Source: Dichomitus squalens LYAD-421 SS1
Taxonomy: Eukaryota; Basidiomycota; Agaricomycetes; Polyporales; Polyporaceae
NCBI RefSeq assembly: GCF_000275845.1
Contig: NW_006766883.1
Span: 52,348-116,347 of the forward strand
Direction: 5' to 3'
DNA length: 64,000 nucleotides
The notes under the pieces are model-generated. The model ran no database searches and was not told the origin of the DNA. It saw only the letters and a program-made list of their open reading frames with translations. Shown here one piece after another: positions 47,517 to 59,899 of this stretch (its first letter is position 1; every line of letters starts with the position of its first letter). The translations under genes were made by a program, and so were the position numbers.

Positions 47517-50500
47517 TCAATCGTCCCGATCAGCGGCGCGCCGCCTGCCACTTAATGAGAATCGTGAAGGAGACACTGCGGGGGCCTTCTCGTCGTAGAG
47601 AGAGTGGAGAGATTTGCGAGAGGCGCGGTTGGAGAGCGGCGTGTCCGCGTCGTACTCAAGTCGCAGTTGCAGATGACCCTGGCCTTCGCGCAGCTCCACT
47701 GAGAGGTCGGAGGCTGGGACGACGTCGCCTGGTTTCAAGTGTTGCCAGATCTGTGTCACGAACTGCACGTTAGCCTGGAGTCTTCTTACACATTGAGAGC
47801 AGGGGCCTCACGTCAATCTCGGCGGAACCAAGCAGCTTGTCCTTTCCAAGCGTTTTGTGGTCGTACACCCACGCAAAGAGTTTGGGCTGCGTGTTGGGCG
47901 CGGCGGAGAAGGCGAACGACTCGTTCCTTTAGGAGCAATCTCATAAGTAAAGGGCTCCGACGGCAGAACTAAACGAATACGCACCATTCCGGAGTAGAAG
48001 TCTTGCTACTGTGCTTCGTCTTCTGCTCCTTATCACCGACACGCAAGACAACATAAGGCTTAATCTCGGCAGTGGAAAGGTCCTTGGCGTCCTTGACAAC
48101 AACCCGGAGGGTGCCTGGTTCTTGGTTCTGACCATGGCCGTTCGCTGCCGCTGCTGCAGGGAAAGCTGCCGCCGATGCACCAGGGTCTGCGTAGTCAACA
48201 GGCTTCGACACGACTCCAGCAGGTAGTTCGGAAACCTCGTTTGACGAGCCCGAGCTCTGGCTGTTTCGTCGCTTGAAAACGCCAGTGACGCCGTGAATCA
48301 CACCCTTGCCAGCACCCGTGGGGATATGGCCGATCTGTGTCAGGGCACGACCCGCGGTGGAGAACGTAGAGGTGTTCTTGCGTGCCTTCGCGATGATTTC
48401 CGGTGTGAACAGCAGACGCAGGCGAACCTCGCCCTTGTCGCCATGCTTCGCAGATGAAAGCGATACGGTTCGCTCGACAGCAGTGAACGGCTCGAGGCTC
48501 GCCAGGTCAATCTCGCATGATCCCAGGCTCTTCGCTTGTTCGATTTGGTTCCAATCGAACACCTCCAGCAAGAAGTTTGAGCCTGTGCGCGATGGCTGGA
48601 GAACCAGTATGAGCTTCCGATTCCTATCCTGCCGAGGATATCCAGCATGTATACACTCACCACTTGCACAGTAAAGCTCTCGTTCCACTCAGGATTCAGT
48701 GTCTTCTTCTTAGTCTGCGACTTGTAGACGCGCTGGCCGTTGAGGTGGAAGACGACGAAGGGGTCAGACTTGCCACCACGATCAACACCGTGGATACCGT
48801 GGCCGTCCAGGAGCTCGACCCGAACGTTGCCCTGATCTACAGGCTATGAGCAGGGAGAATAGAACAGGATCACAAACAACTTACTGTTAACACTTTCCCT
48901 AGGCTCTAGCTTGATGGGCACAGGCAAGTACCTCGCCTCGATCGTAACGACAGACCGCTTGTCCTCATCGTCAGGGTGCAAGAGCGTGAACTCGGTGGGG
49001 CCATCCTAAGCAATCGTCAGCACTCTTACGCACTCATACCACCACGAAGGCACAATCAGCGTACCAAGGTCTTTTCCAAGAACGCCTTCGTGTCACCCTT
49101 CCACTGGGCGATGACGTCGTCCTTGTCACCCTCGTCGGCGTCGTTGAGACGCAGCCAAACGCGGCTGAAGTCGAGCTCCTTGACGACACCCTCTCCGATA
49201 TATTCCCACTGGGCGTTGGTGCTGCGCGCGCGGACGGTGCTGAAGGCCGGCCAGTAAGCATCGTCGAGCAAAACCTCGAGCCGCGCCTTCTTGTGCAGAT
49301 GTCCGCGGACCACGTTGAAGATGACAACGCCCGCCTCTGTATGGGTTGATGACAGACGTCACTTAGTCTCTTCGCCTGGATGCAAGACAGGAAGTGGTAC
49401 GCACGGTGCTGGAGCAGCTCCGCCTTGCTCATTTCAATACCCTGCTGCTCCGGACGCTTCTCGTCCTCCACAGCCGTGGCCCCCGCAGACGATGTGGCAC
49501 CGACAGAGTTCGTCTCGTTATTGCCAGGGGCAGCGCCGTTGGTTTGCGCATCCGCGTCGACAGGCGCGCTGGCGGTGACGCCGGCGCCAGCAATCTCGGG
49601 ATCAATCTCCTCGTCCTCCTCCGCGTCGCCTACCACGGTGCCTCCCATAGAGCTGTCGGGAGAGCCTGCCTTCGTCCGTTCTGCGGCTTGTTCGAGCTCG
49701 GTAGGTCCGGACTCGAAGTGAATGCCGCGGACGGCGTAGGCGGGGACGAATTCAGCGGTGTAGACGAGTTTGCCCTTGAACGAGTTGTTGCCGATCTTGA
49801 TCGCGTCCTCCGCCTCCTTGACACCAGTGGACTCGTACAGGAACTCGCCGCTGCCGCCTTCAATTGGCTTAGCGAGGTCGGAAACCTTGAGCTCGGTATA
49901 CCCGAGGGAACGATCCTGGTTTGGAGACATCGAATTCCCACGTGCAATACCACACAAGTCAGGTGTGGTGGCTCACCTTCGTGAGGTGCTGGTAGTCCAT
50001 GCATTCGAGCAGCATAGTCTGGGAACGCGGGTCAGAACCTACACTAGCACGTCCACACTCTGACACAAACGCACTTCTTTCAGGGAATGCACTAAATCGG
50101 GATGCATTGCGTCAGCGTTTGTATATAGAAGGCAACGTCTCTGTGCGCAGAGCATACATACCAGGAATGTAGATGATCTGGTCCCACTCCGGGTTCAAGT
50201 CTATGAAGTCACGCGTCGTCAAAAGCCCGTTACTTGCGCATCTCGGGACCGGCACTCACTGTTATTGACTACTTCCGTCCGTCCTTGAGTGACGTTGTTG
50301 ATTTGCACGCGCACGTACGGATCGCTCTATATAACGTCCCCGCAAGCCCGTCAGCCATGGTTCGTTCTCCCCCACAGAGCTCGGTACACACCTTGCCACC
50401 AAGCGCCGCTTCGACGTTCCTGTTGATAAAATGCGCGGTGAGCACCTGCCATTCCTCCGCTGCGACAACACAATCCCACATACTTGACGTCCCTCGCGCG

Positions 50501-53128
50501 CTGGAGCCAAAGGCGCACCACGCCGATCGGCGGCACGTACTGGTCCGCGCCGTGCAGGCTGCCCGCCATGTTAAGCGGCTTCCACTCCGCGCTGAGCCTG
50601 ATCTTCCCGCTGCGCGCCCGGCTGAGCGGCCACCAGTCCTTCCCGGTCTGCTTCGCGGCGAGCAGGTCGGTGAGCCGGATGGACATGTACCCGACGACGG
50701 GGTCCTTGAGGAAGTCGCGGTCGTCGATGACCTTGGCGATGATCACGCTCGACGCCTTGTCCGTGCAGAGGAACTCGGTGCTGTCCTCCCAGACGGGGTT
50801 GTTCGTGTGCTTGACCTTGCGCGTCACGTGAATCGGGTGGTTGGGTGCCGATGCTGTGTACAGCTTCACGAAGGGGTTGAGTTCGCCAGTCATGGACTTG
50901 TTCGAGTCGAGGTCTTTGGCCTGGTGCACGGTGAGACGGACAATTCCAACCTCTGACAAGTGCAGAGCCTAGTCAGTGTCACGTCCGATGTCACTGTAAT
51001 CGGACTTACTCGTGTCCGGGAGGGTCTCAATACCGCCAGCGTCCTTCTCAGGTTTGAGCACAGGGTAGAAGTTGACATCAAACCTGATAGTACCGCGCTC
51101 CTTGCCTTCCTTGAGGATCTGCAGCTCGATATTCTCCTGGGTGGCATCCTGCTCCAGCGCCTGCAGGTCGAACGTCGCAAATCCGAGGTCCGTGTTCGCA
51201 CGATGGTCGTTGTAATCCAACACCCGTAACATCAGGTTCTCCGTGAGTGAATTGACCAGCAAGAACTTGGTCTCCATCCACGTCGGGTTCACCCTGTGCA
51301 CGTGCAGGGCGTTAGTGCGAGCGCCCAGAAGACGAGATCAAACCGCATGACGTATGCGGAGAAACATGGAGGGCGGAATGACGTACGTGTTAGCCTTCCA
51401 CTTAGTCTTTGCGAGCTCGGCGCGCTCGTTGATGCTCAGACTGACGAAGGGGTCGGGACGACCTCCGCCGAGCTTCGAGCCCTTCAGGTCGCGCGCACCT
51501 TGGACGGTGACTTGGAGCACACCAATGGCCGTGTCGATGGGCTCGCCCGAGAGCATCTGCTCGAGGTTGAGCGTGAAGACGTTGGGGTCGTACATCATAG
51601 GGCCAAGAATACTGTGGACTGTGTCACGAATGAACGCTGACAAGCCGGGGATCTAGGCAGCACTCATCATTTAGCAAGAATAAGCGCGAGAGTCGACGGA
51701 ACGTACGTTGTTGACGTCGAAACCGAACGTTTCACCACCGAGCGGCTTCAACGCATAGTCAAAGTAGGGCTTCTCCATGAAAGACAGGTCGACCAGCTGC
51801 ACATGCGGGAAGTTGGTCATCAACTTCATGCGGACCTTCAAGTGTCCGGAAAACGTCATGTCCTCGAGGAGGACCGGCATCGCCGCGCTCGCAAAGCCCT
51901 TTCCGAGGCGAACGCTCAAGATGACCTTCGGGTTGACCCTCGACAACTTCTGCTTCTTGGTCATCTCGGAAGTGTCATTCGGAGTGAACGAGAACCACCA
52001 TTCCATGAGGACGACGTCGTCCTCCGTGCGCGGGAACGTCTTCACCTTGTCCACGCGTGGCGCCTTCGTGCCGAGCGTGAAGGTGCTCATACGCAGCGAC
52101 TCGAGGAACGGAGGGCAGTTCTGCGAAAGGACCTGGTCGACGGACGCGACGATAGTACGGGATAAGACGGGTTCGTAGATCAACCAGAAACGCGCTAGGA
52201 AGCTGTTCATCCACTCCGCGGATTCGACCTCGTCCTCTGCACTGAAGCGCGTCTTCACGAGTTCGCGCTGAATGTCATCGCGCGCCGCCCGCCGCGTGCG
52301 GGTCATAGACGTCGAGTAGTAAGTGTTGCAGAACGCTAGGATGATGAGCACCCAGCCCATGCCGAAGTTGAAGCGCGTCAGGAAATGTGTCACGAGCACG
52401 GCCTGCAAGGCGTGAGTGCGCAGCTGTCATGCCCCTGAATGGAATACTCACTACAACGATCAGTGCAGCGTTGTGATACCATTCTCCATAGAACTGCTCG
52501 CTGATGAACAGGTTGAGAATTTCCTTGTCCTTGGCGTCGCCTTCCGCTGCCGGAGCAATGTCGATGCCGGATACGTCCCGCCACCCCACCTTGTACCAGT
52601 CAGGTATCTCGGGCGCAGGTCTGGCAGGCATAGCCCCTGGTACCTGGGTCTCGGGACCAGTTGGTGACGTTGGGCTGACAGGCCAGGTAGGCGATACAGG
52701 TTGGTCCGGACGTTTCTCGTTCGCTTTCTCGGTATTCACGGGCTGCGGCGTGGGCTTCTTGTCGCGACCACCCTTGTCCACATCCTCGACTGTGATAGTG
52801 GGAAGCACGCTACCCCCATTGCCCGTGTCGACCGATATCTCTGCGGCGCAGCGAATAGCGATGAATACAGCGCCAGGCTCGACGGGGGAAAGCGAATGCG
52901 GGCGGATATCCGAGGCGAGCGAGACATACCTTGGGCATCGGTCTTGACATCGTTGTTCTCGAGGCCTAGTTTCTGCTTGTTCTTGTTCGCCGCGGCAGCC
53001 TTCTCTTGCGGAGGCGCATCCGGGTCGAAGTTGTATACGGGGACACCCTTGGCGGCGTCTTGCTCGACGATGCCGTTAACCTTGGCCTGGGCGTTTGGAG
53101 GGATGGGAGTACCGTCGACAGTAGCCAT
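47517..53128 (-). CDS. Tricalbin-type ER-plasma membrane tether (SMP and multiple C2 domains)
   Basis: A long multi-exon gene starting MATVDGTPIPPNAQAK. After a Pro-rich head, a membrane hairpin follows (ALIVVAVLVTHFLTRF, GMGWVLIILAFCNTYY), then an SMP lipid-transfer domain (EWMNSFLARFWLIYEPVLS to FGFDVNN). At least five C2 domains come next, marked by GVLQVTVQGARDLKGS, GIVRLTVHQAKDLDS, GVVRLWLQRARDVK, GNVRVELLDGHGIHG and GTLRVVVKDAKDLST. The end is Ser/Arg-rich (RRRAADRDD). Tricalbins hold the cortical ER to the plasma membrane in a calcium- and phospholipid-dependent way. Yeast relatives (Tcb1-3) have three to five C2 domains, so this is a full-length form. Confidence 0.94.
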
Positions 53129-54462
53129 GGAGGAACGACGGGAGAAAGGAGAGAGGAGGGTGGGTGGAGACGAGACACGAGAGAGGAATAGGATGTCGGG
53201 GTATGGTGGAAAGAGCGTGAAGGGGTCAGGTGTGTTGGGTGAGGCTGTAGATGAATGACCGCTGCCTGGTACCTCGATGACGTTCGGCCACCGCACGCGC
53301 CCTGCGTTCCCCGGTCACTCCGAGTCCGCAGCGGGGTTCACAATAGACTGGACCTCGACCACAACGGCCGTCGTCGTGTAGGGAATGGAATAAACGGGCG
53401 TGGAGGTCGACAAGAGAGGGTTGTGAGCTGTCTGTTGTCAGTACTTCTGTCTAACGACTTGCAACTGCATCCGGATCGCTTGAGCCTCAACTCGAACGAT
53501 GGGCTCGGGGTGCTTTCGGGGTCCGCGCGTGCGCGAGAACGCGACGGGAACTGGCCACGTGAGGGCGCACACCACCAGCGTCATATCCCCCGAGTGGAAA
53601 TCATGTCTGTTCGACATTCCCCACCACCACGCCGTTTGAGGCATCTCCACACAATTGCAGGACGAATCACCAAGGTCCCCTATCGCTGCAACCAGTCGCG
53701 CGCAGGAATCCATTTCGCGAATACTCGGGACGACGCACACTCTGGGGTCCTGGAGCCCAAAATAACTGTCGAAGTCTGAGGCTGCGCAGGAAGACCACCC
53801 AGGTCTGCGTGCATATTGCGCTGGTCAAGCCCATTCTGACGGGAACAAGTCATAAAGGTATTGGTGGTTGGGAGCCGAAGCATCCTGCTCTTCTGCATCT
53901 TGAGTAGCCCGTGTCCAGGCGTAGTTTCTTCTGCACGCCACCACTGCGCGAATTCGCCTTCTTCGAAACTTGCATGTTTCTGTGCCCTAATCGCGGGCTG
54001 CTATGATTAGGTCCCCACTATGGACTCTGCTTGCCCATGATATCGGTATGCAGTCCTATCTGTGTTGAGGTGTATTGATGAGCACGTATCCAGCTGGACT
54101 TGTCAAGGACAGTCGTTCCACGCTGTTTTGAGTTGGCGTCCATCATGTATGGAAGAGCGGTTTTTACGTGCCCCCGAGCCCTGGTGCCGACCGACAGCTC
54201 TGACTTTCGGAATGGTCACAGACTGCACATCGGTCTTCCTACCGACGCCTCTTGCTCGCTTCTAGCGTCGGTCGTAGTCCGCGCCGAACAACTTCGTTGT
54301 CTAACAGCAGTGTTTCTTCCTTCTCATCGGGAGAAAGGAATGTTTCTTGTCAAAGTGGCACCATTGGACGCGTGGAATGAGAAGAGGACGTCAGCTGTAA
54401 CACAGCTCGACGGCGAAGTTACACGCCGATAGGTGGAACTTATCGATATGTATAAGTACATA
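53129..54462. other. Gene-poor region upstream of tricalbin
   Basis: About 1.3 kb. It begins with the tricalbin promoter. Several short open frames exist (for example 53255-53779 on the plus strand), but none has recognisable motifs and they overlap frames on the other strand. I see no support for a gene. Confidence 0.5.
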
Positions 54463-54915
54463 CAGTCGACACCCTCCTAACCCATACCCCTGGTAACCCA
54501 TAAACTCCCGAAACCCATAGGATTTTGGCTTTCCCAAGTCGGGGAAGGGGGAACTCGACCCCATAACCCATAGGCCCCTGGTACCCAATAACCCATAGCT
54601 TTCTAGGGCCCAAAACCCATACGGTAATAGGGCTCACGTTGAGATTTTGCTCATCGATAACCTTCGTAATACTTGATTCATGCTTCCTAGCGTCCTCCCA
54701 GTTTCCACCCTTGCTTCGACCACGTTATGGGTAGGTGAGTCTGTTCGAAATCCCATAGCGCTCCCTCAAAGGGTCAGTAGACGCCTGTTCAGCGCTCGCT
54801 AATTGGGACTTATCAGGGCGCTTAGAAGGCGCTAAAGTTCTGGTAGCCCATAACCCCTCAAAACCCATATATTTGGGCCTGTCCCGAGGGCTATGGGTTA
54901 AGAGGGTGTCGACTG
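54463..54915. mobile_element. MITE with Tc1/mariner-type ends and CCCATA repeats
   Basis: The ends are near-perfect inverted repeats of about 25 bp: CAGTCGACACCCTCCTAACC at the left and, on the other strand, CAGTCGACACCCTCTTAACC at the right, both flanked by TA (54461-54462, 54916-54917). CAGT-type ends and a TA target are typical of Tc1/mariner-pogo elements. The 453 bp encode no transposase. The interior carries ten CCCATA and two TATGGG hexamers, spaced irregularly, giving a telomere-like appearance (AACCCATAA). Confidence 0.85.
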
Positions 54916-55969
54916 TATAGCCCCGGACGTTCCGAGATGCGCTGCAAACTTCCGTAAAGGGAAAAGCGTCGGCACGAGTCACTTGCCCCACATTTTCGAG
55001 CTGCTCAGAGCGCGCGCGTACGTCCGAGTCGACGGTGAATACATTCCAGGTTGCCCAGCTCCCACTCGCCCCGCTCGCGAGTCCTCTGCGGATCCATGAA
55101 CCTACTCTCGCGCCGGCTCTACAATGGCGGCTTCAACCATCTCAAGAGCACTACCCACCTTCTCCGCAAAGCTCCCCGCGTCGTCTCTCCTTCCCTGGGT
55201 GCCGCGAGGCTCTGTTCTGCCAGAGTCGGCAGCTTGGCTGGCGACAGTGACTCTGTACGTGCTCCGTCACACTCTGCCAACTTTTCTATTATTGTATGAT
55301 GCCGTCTTTTATTAAAACGAAGCGCGGAGTTCAATCAGCTCTTTTGGGGTACCCAGGCTCCCTCTCCTCGTGCAGCTTGCACCACTTCCTGGCCGCCAAC
55401 TCCATGCTACATCCTGATGAAAGCCGGTTGAAAGCGAGCCTCTTGTTATGGACAACAAAAGGCTTAGACTCCATCTGGGTATGCAAGTGCCGCACCCCCT
55501 TACTCCCTTCCTAGACGTGACAGAGGTACAGCTCCTATCTCGCATTTCAATCGCGCCTCCTCTCGCATCCTTGCTCTCGTTGCATCCAAATCAGGATCGT
55601 AGATTATACGCGAGAAGTGAATGCGCCTCATCGACGCTTACTGAGTCACGCGCGCGATCATGCTCCATGACCATGAGATGAAGCATCATTACCACTATCT
55701 GTAACCACCCGTGCATAGATCGGGTCTTCGGAATAGATCGGAATGCATAGACATCCCATGCTCTTACTCCACGCCATCCTGTCGCCATAACTGCAGGGGA
55801 TTGCCTCCTCCATTCCTTTCCCTTCCAGCCGTTCCCCGCGCGCGAGACTGACCTATGTCCGCACACGCGTGGGTGCTGTCTTCCCGCACCCTAGAAAAGC
55901 CCGGCAAGCGCGATAGAGGATGAGCACCGACCCGCCCAGAACCCCAAGCAGCAGCCCAAGGACACGCAC
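54916..55969. other. Gene-poor region upstream of carbonic anhydrase
   Basis: About 1.05 kb. Two overlapping short frames near 55097-55315 start MNLLSRRLYNGGFNHLKS and MAASTISRALPTFSAK; each looks like a possible mitochondrial presequence but leads nowhere recognisable, so I do not call a gene. The rest is probably carbonic anhydrase promoter. Confidence 0.45.
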
Positions 55970-56758
55970 ATGTCCGCGTACAAGGATTTCGAGAAGCCCA
56001 ACGAGGCCTACGTCGCCAACTTCGGCGACAAGGGCAACTTGCCCCTCCCGCCTTCCAAGAAGCTCCTGATCGGTACGTCCGTTCATATCCGTCCATCCGC
56101 GAGAGCCTAGGTATCTAACATGCGCACGCACCGCACCAGTCACCTGTATGGACGCACGTATCAAGTGAGGCCTCTTCGACCTGACTTCACGATGGCACGC
56201 GGAGCTGACCGCGTTCTGGCAGCGTGTACGCTGAGCTCGGCATCCAGGAGGGCGAGGCCCACATCGTCCGCAACGCCGGCGGCTCTGCGTAAGTTCGCCG
56301 TCCCTCCACCACCCTCCCAAGATGCGCGCTGACCCCGCCTGATCCCGGTTTACAGGAAAGAAGCCCTCCGGTCGATCATCATCTCGCAGCGCCTCCTCGG
56401 CACGCGCGAGATCGCCGTCTTCCACCACACCGGCTGCGGGATGCTCACGTTCAGCACGCCGCAGCTGCGCGCGCTCGTGAAGGAGTCCGACCCCGCCAAC
56501 GACGCGCTCAAGGCGGTCGACGCCATCGACTTCCTCGAGTTCCAGGGCCTCGAGGAGAGCGTGAAGGTGGACGTGAAGTTCCTCGAGGAGAACCCGCTCG
56601 TCCTGCCAGGCACGAAGATCACGGGGTGGGTGTATGAGGTCGAGACGGGCAAGGTGCGTTCTTGGTTTGGGATGCGGCGCCTTGGGGCGTATGGCGTGAT
56701 AGTGGGGACGGCTTTCGAGTGCGAGGTCTATGACATCGACAGCCTCGACAGGGCTTGA
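55970..56758 (+). CDS. Beta-class carbonic anhydrase
   Basis: Short exons join to MSAYKDFEKPNEAYVANFGD, then LLIVTCMDARI, VYAELGIQEGEAHIVRNAGG and IAVFHHTGCGML. The zinc ligands (Cys in CMDAR, His and Cys in HHTGCG) and the Asp-Arg pair are all present, so the enzyme should interconvert CO2 and bicarbonate. The short form with DAHIVRNAGG-like and TGCGM motifs matches the Rv1284-like group. The end is uncertain: reading through gives a stop at 56756-56758, but a good donor (AAGGTGCGTTC, 56653-56663) suggests a last small exon instead. The 3' part of this gene has a broken copy at 3935-4165. Confidence 0.88.
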
Positions 56759-57009
56759 GAACATATCTTGCTATCGGGCACAGGGAAATTCCGGCGCGGT
56801 GCTGACCTCGTGTTCCATCACAGATAAGACAAGTAGTCTAAATCATCATGCGCCTCTCGGCGGAAACGATGGACATTCGATCAAGCGTGGGTGCGAGAAC
56901 TTACAGCAGTGTGCAATTCGTGGCGTTTTTGGCATTATCGTAGTTGATCACAATGAATCTAGTCTCGGTGCAAGCCGTTGTTCTTGAATGCGTGAACAGT
57001 TGATCGCAT

Positions 57010-58140
57010 TGTCCCAAATAGCTCAGGTATCACAGTCTGAACAGTACGGGTCAAAGAGTTTCCTTGTTATTAACTTTGCTTGTACAGTAAGGCAGGAACC
57101 CAGTGGACACGGGCTTTTCTCTTTTCTGTTATCCCGACTGACATCGGTCTCCCAGACACCTCCACAAACAACCTGGCGTACATCACCGCCTCCACCCGTC
57201 CAGCCCTGCTGCAGTCCCCAACCAGCCATCGACCCCGGCCGAAGGCCCAAGGGCTGATTGGAGACGTGCGCACGACTTGGACATAACCTCGGTACCAGAT
57301 CCCAAACCAATGGGACTGGCGAGCGGCCACGGCTAGCGTACTGCGCAAAGCGACCACGAGCTACGAGCTAGCGTCAGCCATCCGGGTCGCTGGAACGGGA
57401 TAGCGAGGAGGGTGCTCACCGAATGCACCCCTCTAGGCGCTGCCGCGACGTCTCGCGGCATTCAGGCTTGATGCCCGGAGGGATGAACACTGTTGCTCGA
57501 GGACACCATGGACGCTTCTTCATGCCGTCCTAGCAAGTTGCTGAGGACGTGCATATGTGGCGTCGTACGCGCCGTTTAGTTGCCGAATTGGCCCTCTGCA
57601 GCTGCGGTCAGCTCACTAGCCTGACACGACCGGACGCGAAGCAATCCATGCCTCACCTGAATGTCCCTCCCCCAGGAAAGTCAACATCTCGAGGGCGTGT
57701 AGGCGAGGTGATCCGTTCTAGCCGATCAGGAGTCGGCGGCGAATATTCCGGAGCAGGTTGTCGTTATTAAGGAGGTGAAAGCGAGTTCGAAGGCGGGCGG
57801 GGACCGCCGGGCACGAATGCCCCGTCCCCGGTTCAATATTGAGTCGGGAGGACGAGTCGGATGAAACAGGAACAGAGGCATCGGAGACTATGGTGGATGT
57901 TGCTGAGACTGAGAGATTGCCAGGCAGAAGAAGAGATTTGCTGCGTTCATATATGACTGCGAGTGATCGATGCCGAGACGGTATGCTTTGTGGAGAGGCT
58001 CGATGGTGGTGGTTCGTGATGAGGAGTGCTGGCCGTCTTGCACTACCCTTTATACCCCTGCGCATGGTGGCTGGCGAACCGCTGTTCGGTTCGGGACGAA
58101 TGTCAACCACCATTCCGATCACCGGCAGACTCTGAGATGC
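57010..58140 (-). repeat. Dispersed repeat unit A, right copy
   Basis: Read on the minus strand it aligns along its length with 2640-3720, with TATAAA at 58054-58049 and the shared ATG at 57881-57879. The frame from that ATG (MPLFLFHPTRPPDS...) meets a stop after about 49 codons, earlier than in the left copy, so it is not a conserved protein. Nature unknown; a decayed gene family or LTR-type promoter are both possible. Confidence 0.6.
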
Positions 58141-59899
58141 CGGACATTTCTTCACGGGAGGCTGGGCTAGTCGCGTGCATTATGCCTTCACAGGAAGGTG
58201 ATATGGTTGGGTTTCTTGCGATCGCAGCCACAACAGCAGACAAGCGAGGTAGATTGGTTGAATATTGTGCCACACCCTGCATCTGTTGCCCGGCCGGGGC
58301 TGGTATAGACTGGCGAACCTCTCGATTGTCACCTTTGCAGGCTCACAAACCAGTGTTGGGTGTGACGATCGCCGGTGTCTGGGACCACACGGTCGGGAGG
58401 CTTATACCGCTGCATTCGCTCATTGAGAGGAGTACGAATGGTTGTTGAACTCGCAGACAAAGATCATTCACACATAACTCGCATTGCGACCATCCAGTAT
58501 AGTGTTCTCTGTATATTGGGGTACAACGGTACAACGACATATCCCATGCTTCTGGATAAATCCCCATCCTCCCTGTTGCGAGTTTCCAACAGGATTCTTG
58601 GCGTAGTAACTGCAGGATTGCGGAAGGTCCTCGAAGGATGGGATCGAGGAGCGTCCACAACCATCGGTGTGACCATGATGCCCTCCCATCGGAGGGGAAC
58701 TAGCCATGTCTTGTCCAAGGAACTGTACAACGGAGCCTCAGATACTACTTCTCGCAGGTGTGCGTATCATCGGCTTACCGAGTATTTCGAGGGAGAGAAG
58801 AAGCAGTCGCCATCGTCTCCGTAGGCCGAAGGGGCTGAATGGACAAGGAGGAGCCACCACCCAAGTCCGTCAGCCCCACCTGACATACAACCCCAAGACT
58901 CCGTGGCACAAGGAGTGTTAGAGTACATATGCCAGGGACCATGGAGAACGATTTGGTCGGCGACTGCATTATTTTCCGCGAGCAGTGGACCAGTGGGAAA
59001 ACTGCCTTTGAATCATCAAGGGAGTCAGGTTGAGGCAAAGGGACAAGGATATAAACCTTTGCTCACCGAATGGATATCCTTAGCCGTCACTCATGAGAAG
59101 TTTGGGCAGTCAGAATGCCCGGATGCGGCGACATTCTCGACGCGGGGCGGGAGTGACTGGACAACTCTCCTTGCCGATGGACCCATGAGTAGTAGAAGGG
59201 ATGAGGCCCGATGAGGTCCAACGTTTGCGCGTACGGCGATCGAGGGGCGACATCCCAACCCACAGACGAAGTCGAGATAATGAGGATAACCATCGGAGGT
59301 GCGGAGAAGATGGCGGTCGGGGGGTGAGGAGTTGCGGTGCTGTGCGGGTTCTTATACCATTGGCAGGGCTGGCTGACAGATGTGATGCCGGGCTGACCTT
59401 CACGAAGTTTGGGTCGTCAGCCGCGTGAAGATGATTGTAGTCGACGTTCGTTAGCGCGTACGAGGCAAGTGGTGGTCCAAACACTACCAATCGTCTCCCT
59501 GGATCGCATACTCGCAAATCCATGTGATTTCTCATCGATGGCATGTAGGCCGACAATCATGCCGCCGCTTATTACAGTATCAGCTAAGGTCACTGCGTAA
59601 GACGCTACGAACGGTGTCCGCCCATGCACCCTCAAGTTCGACGTAGTCGCACAGTCACTGCTATGGAGACAGACTCCAAATGCGGTTTGGCTGAGTATAT
59701 GCATCATCTTCCAAAGAGAAGAATGTAGAGGGCCGAAGGGATATGAGGGGTGCCATGTCGACACCGGTGGCCCGAGATGAAGGAAGCCGGGTAGGCGTCG
59801 TGATGAGTTAGTAATTGCAGGGCGCTTCAGTTCCCCAACTTGAACTCGTCATTGATCATCAATCCCATTCCGCCGTACCATGTTCTTCCACTGTCGGAT

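Noticed and set aside
53255..53779. 174-codon plus-strand frame upstream of tricalbin
   Set aside because: Composition is unlike the neighbouring genes, no motif is seen, and an opposing frame overlaps it. It begins in the tricalbin promoter.
55097..55315. Short frames with possible mitochondrial presequences, reminiscent of a small mitochondrial ribosomal protein
   Set aside because: The sequence after the presequence-like part does not continue into any recognisable ribosomal protein, even when likely splice sites are tried.
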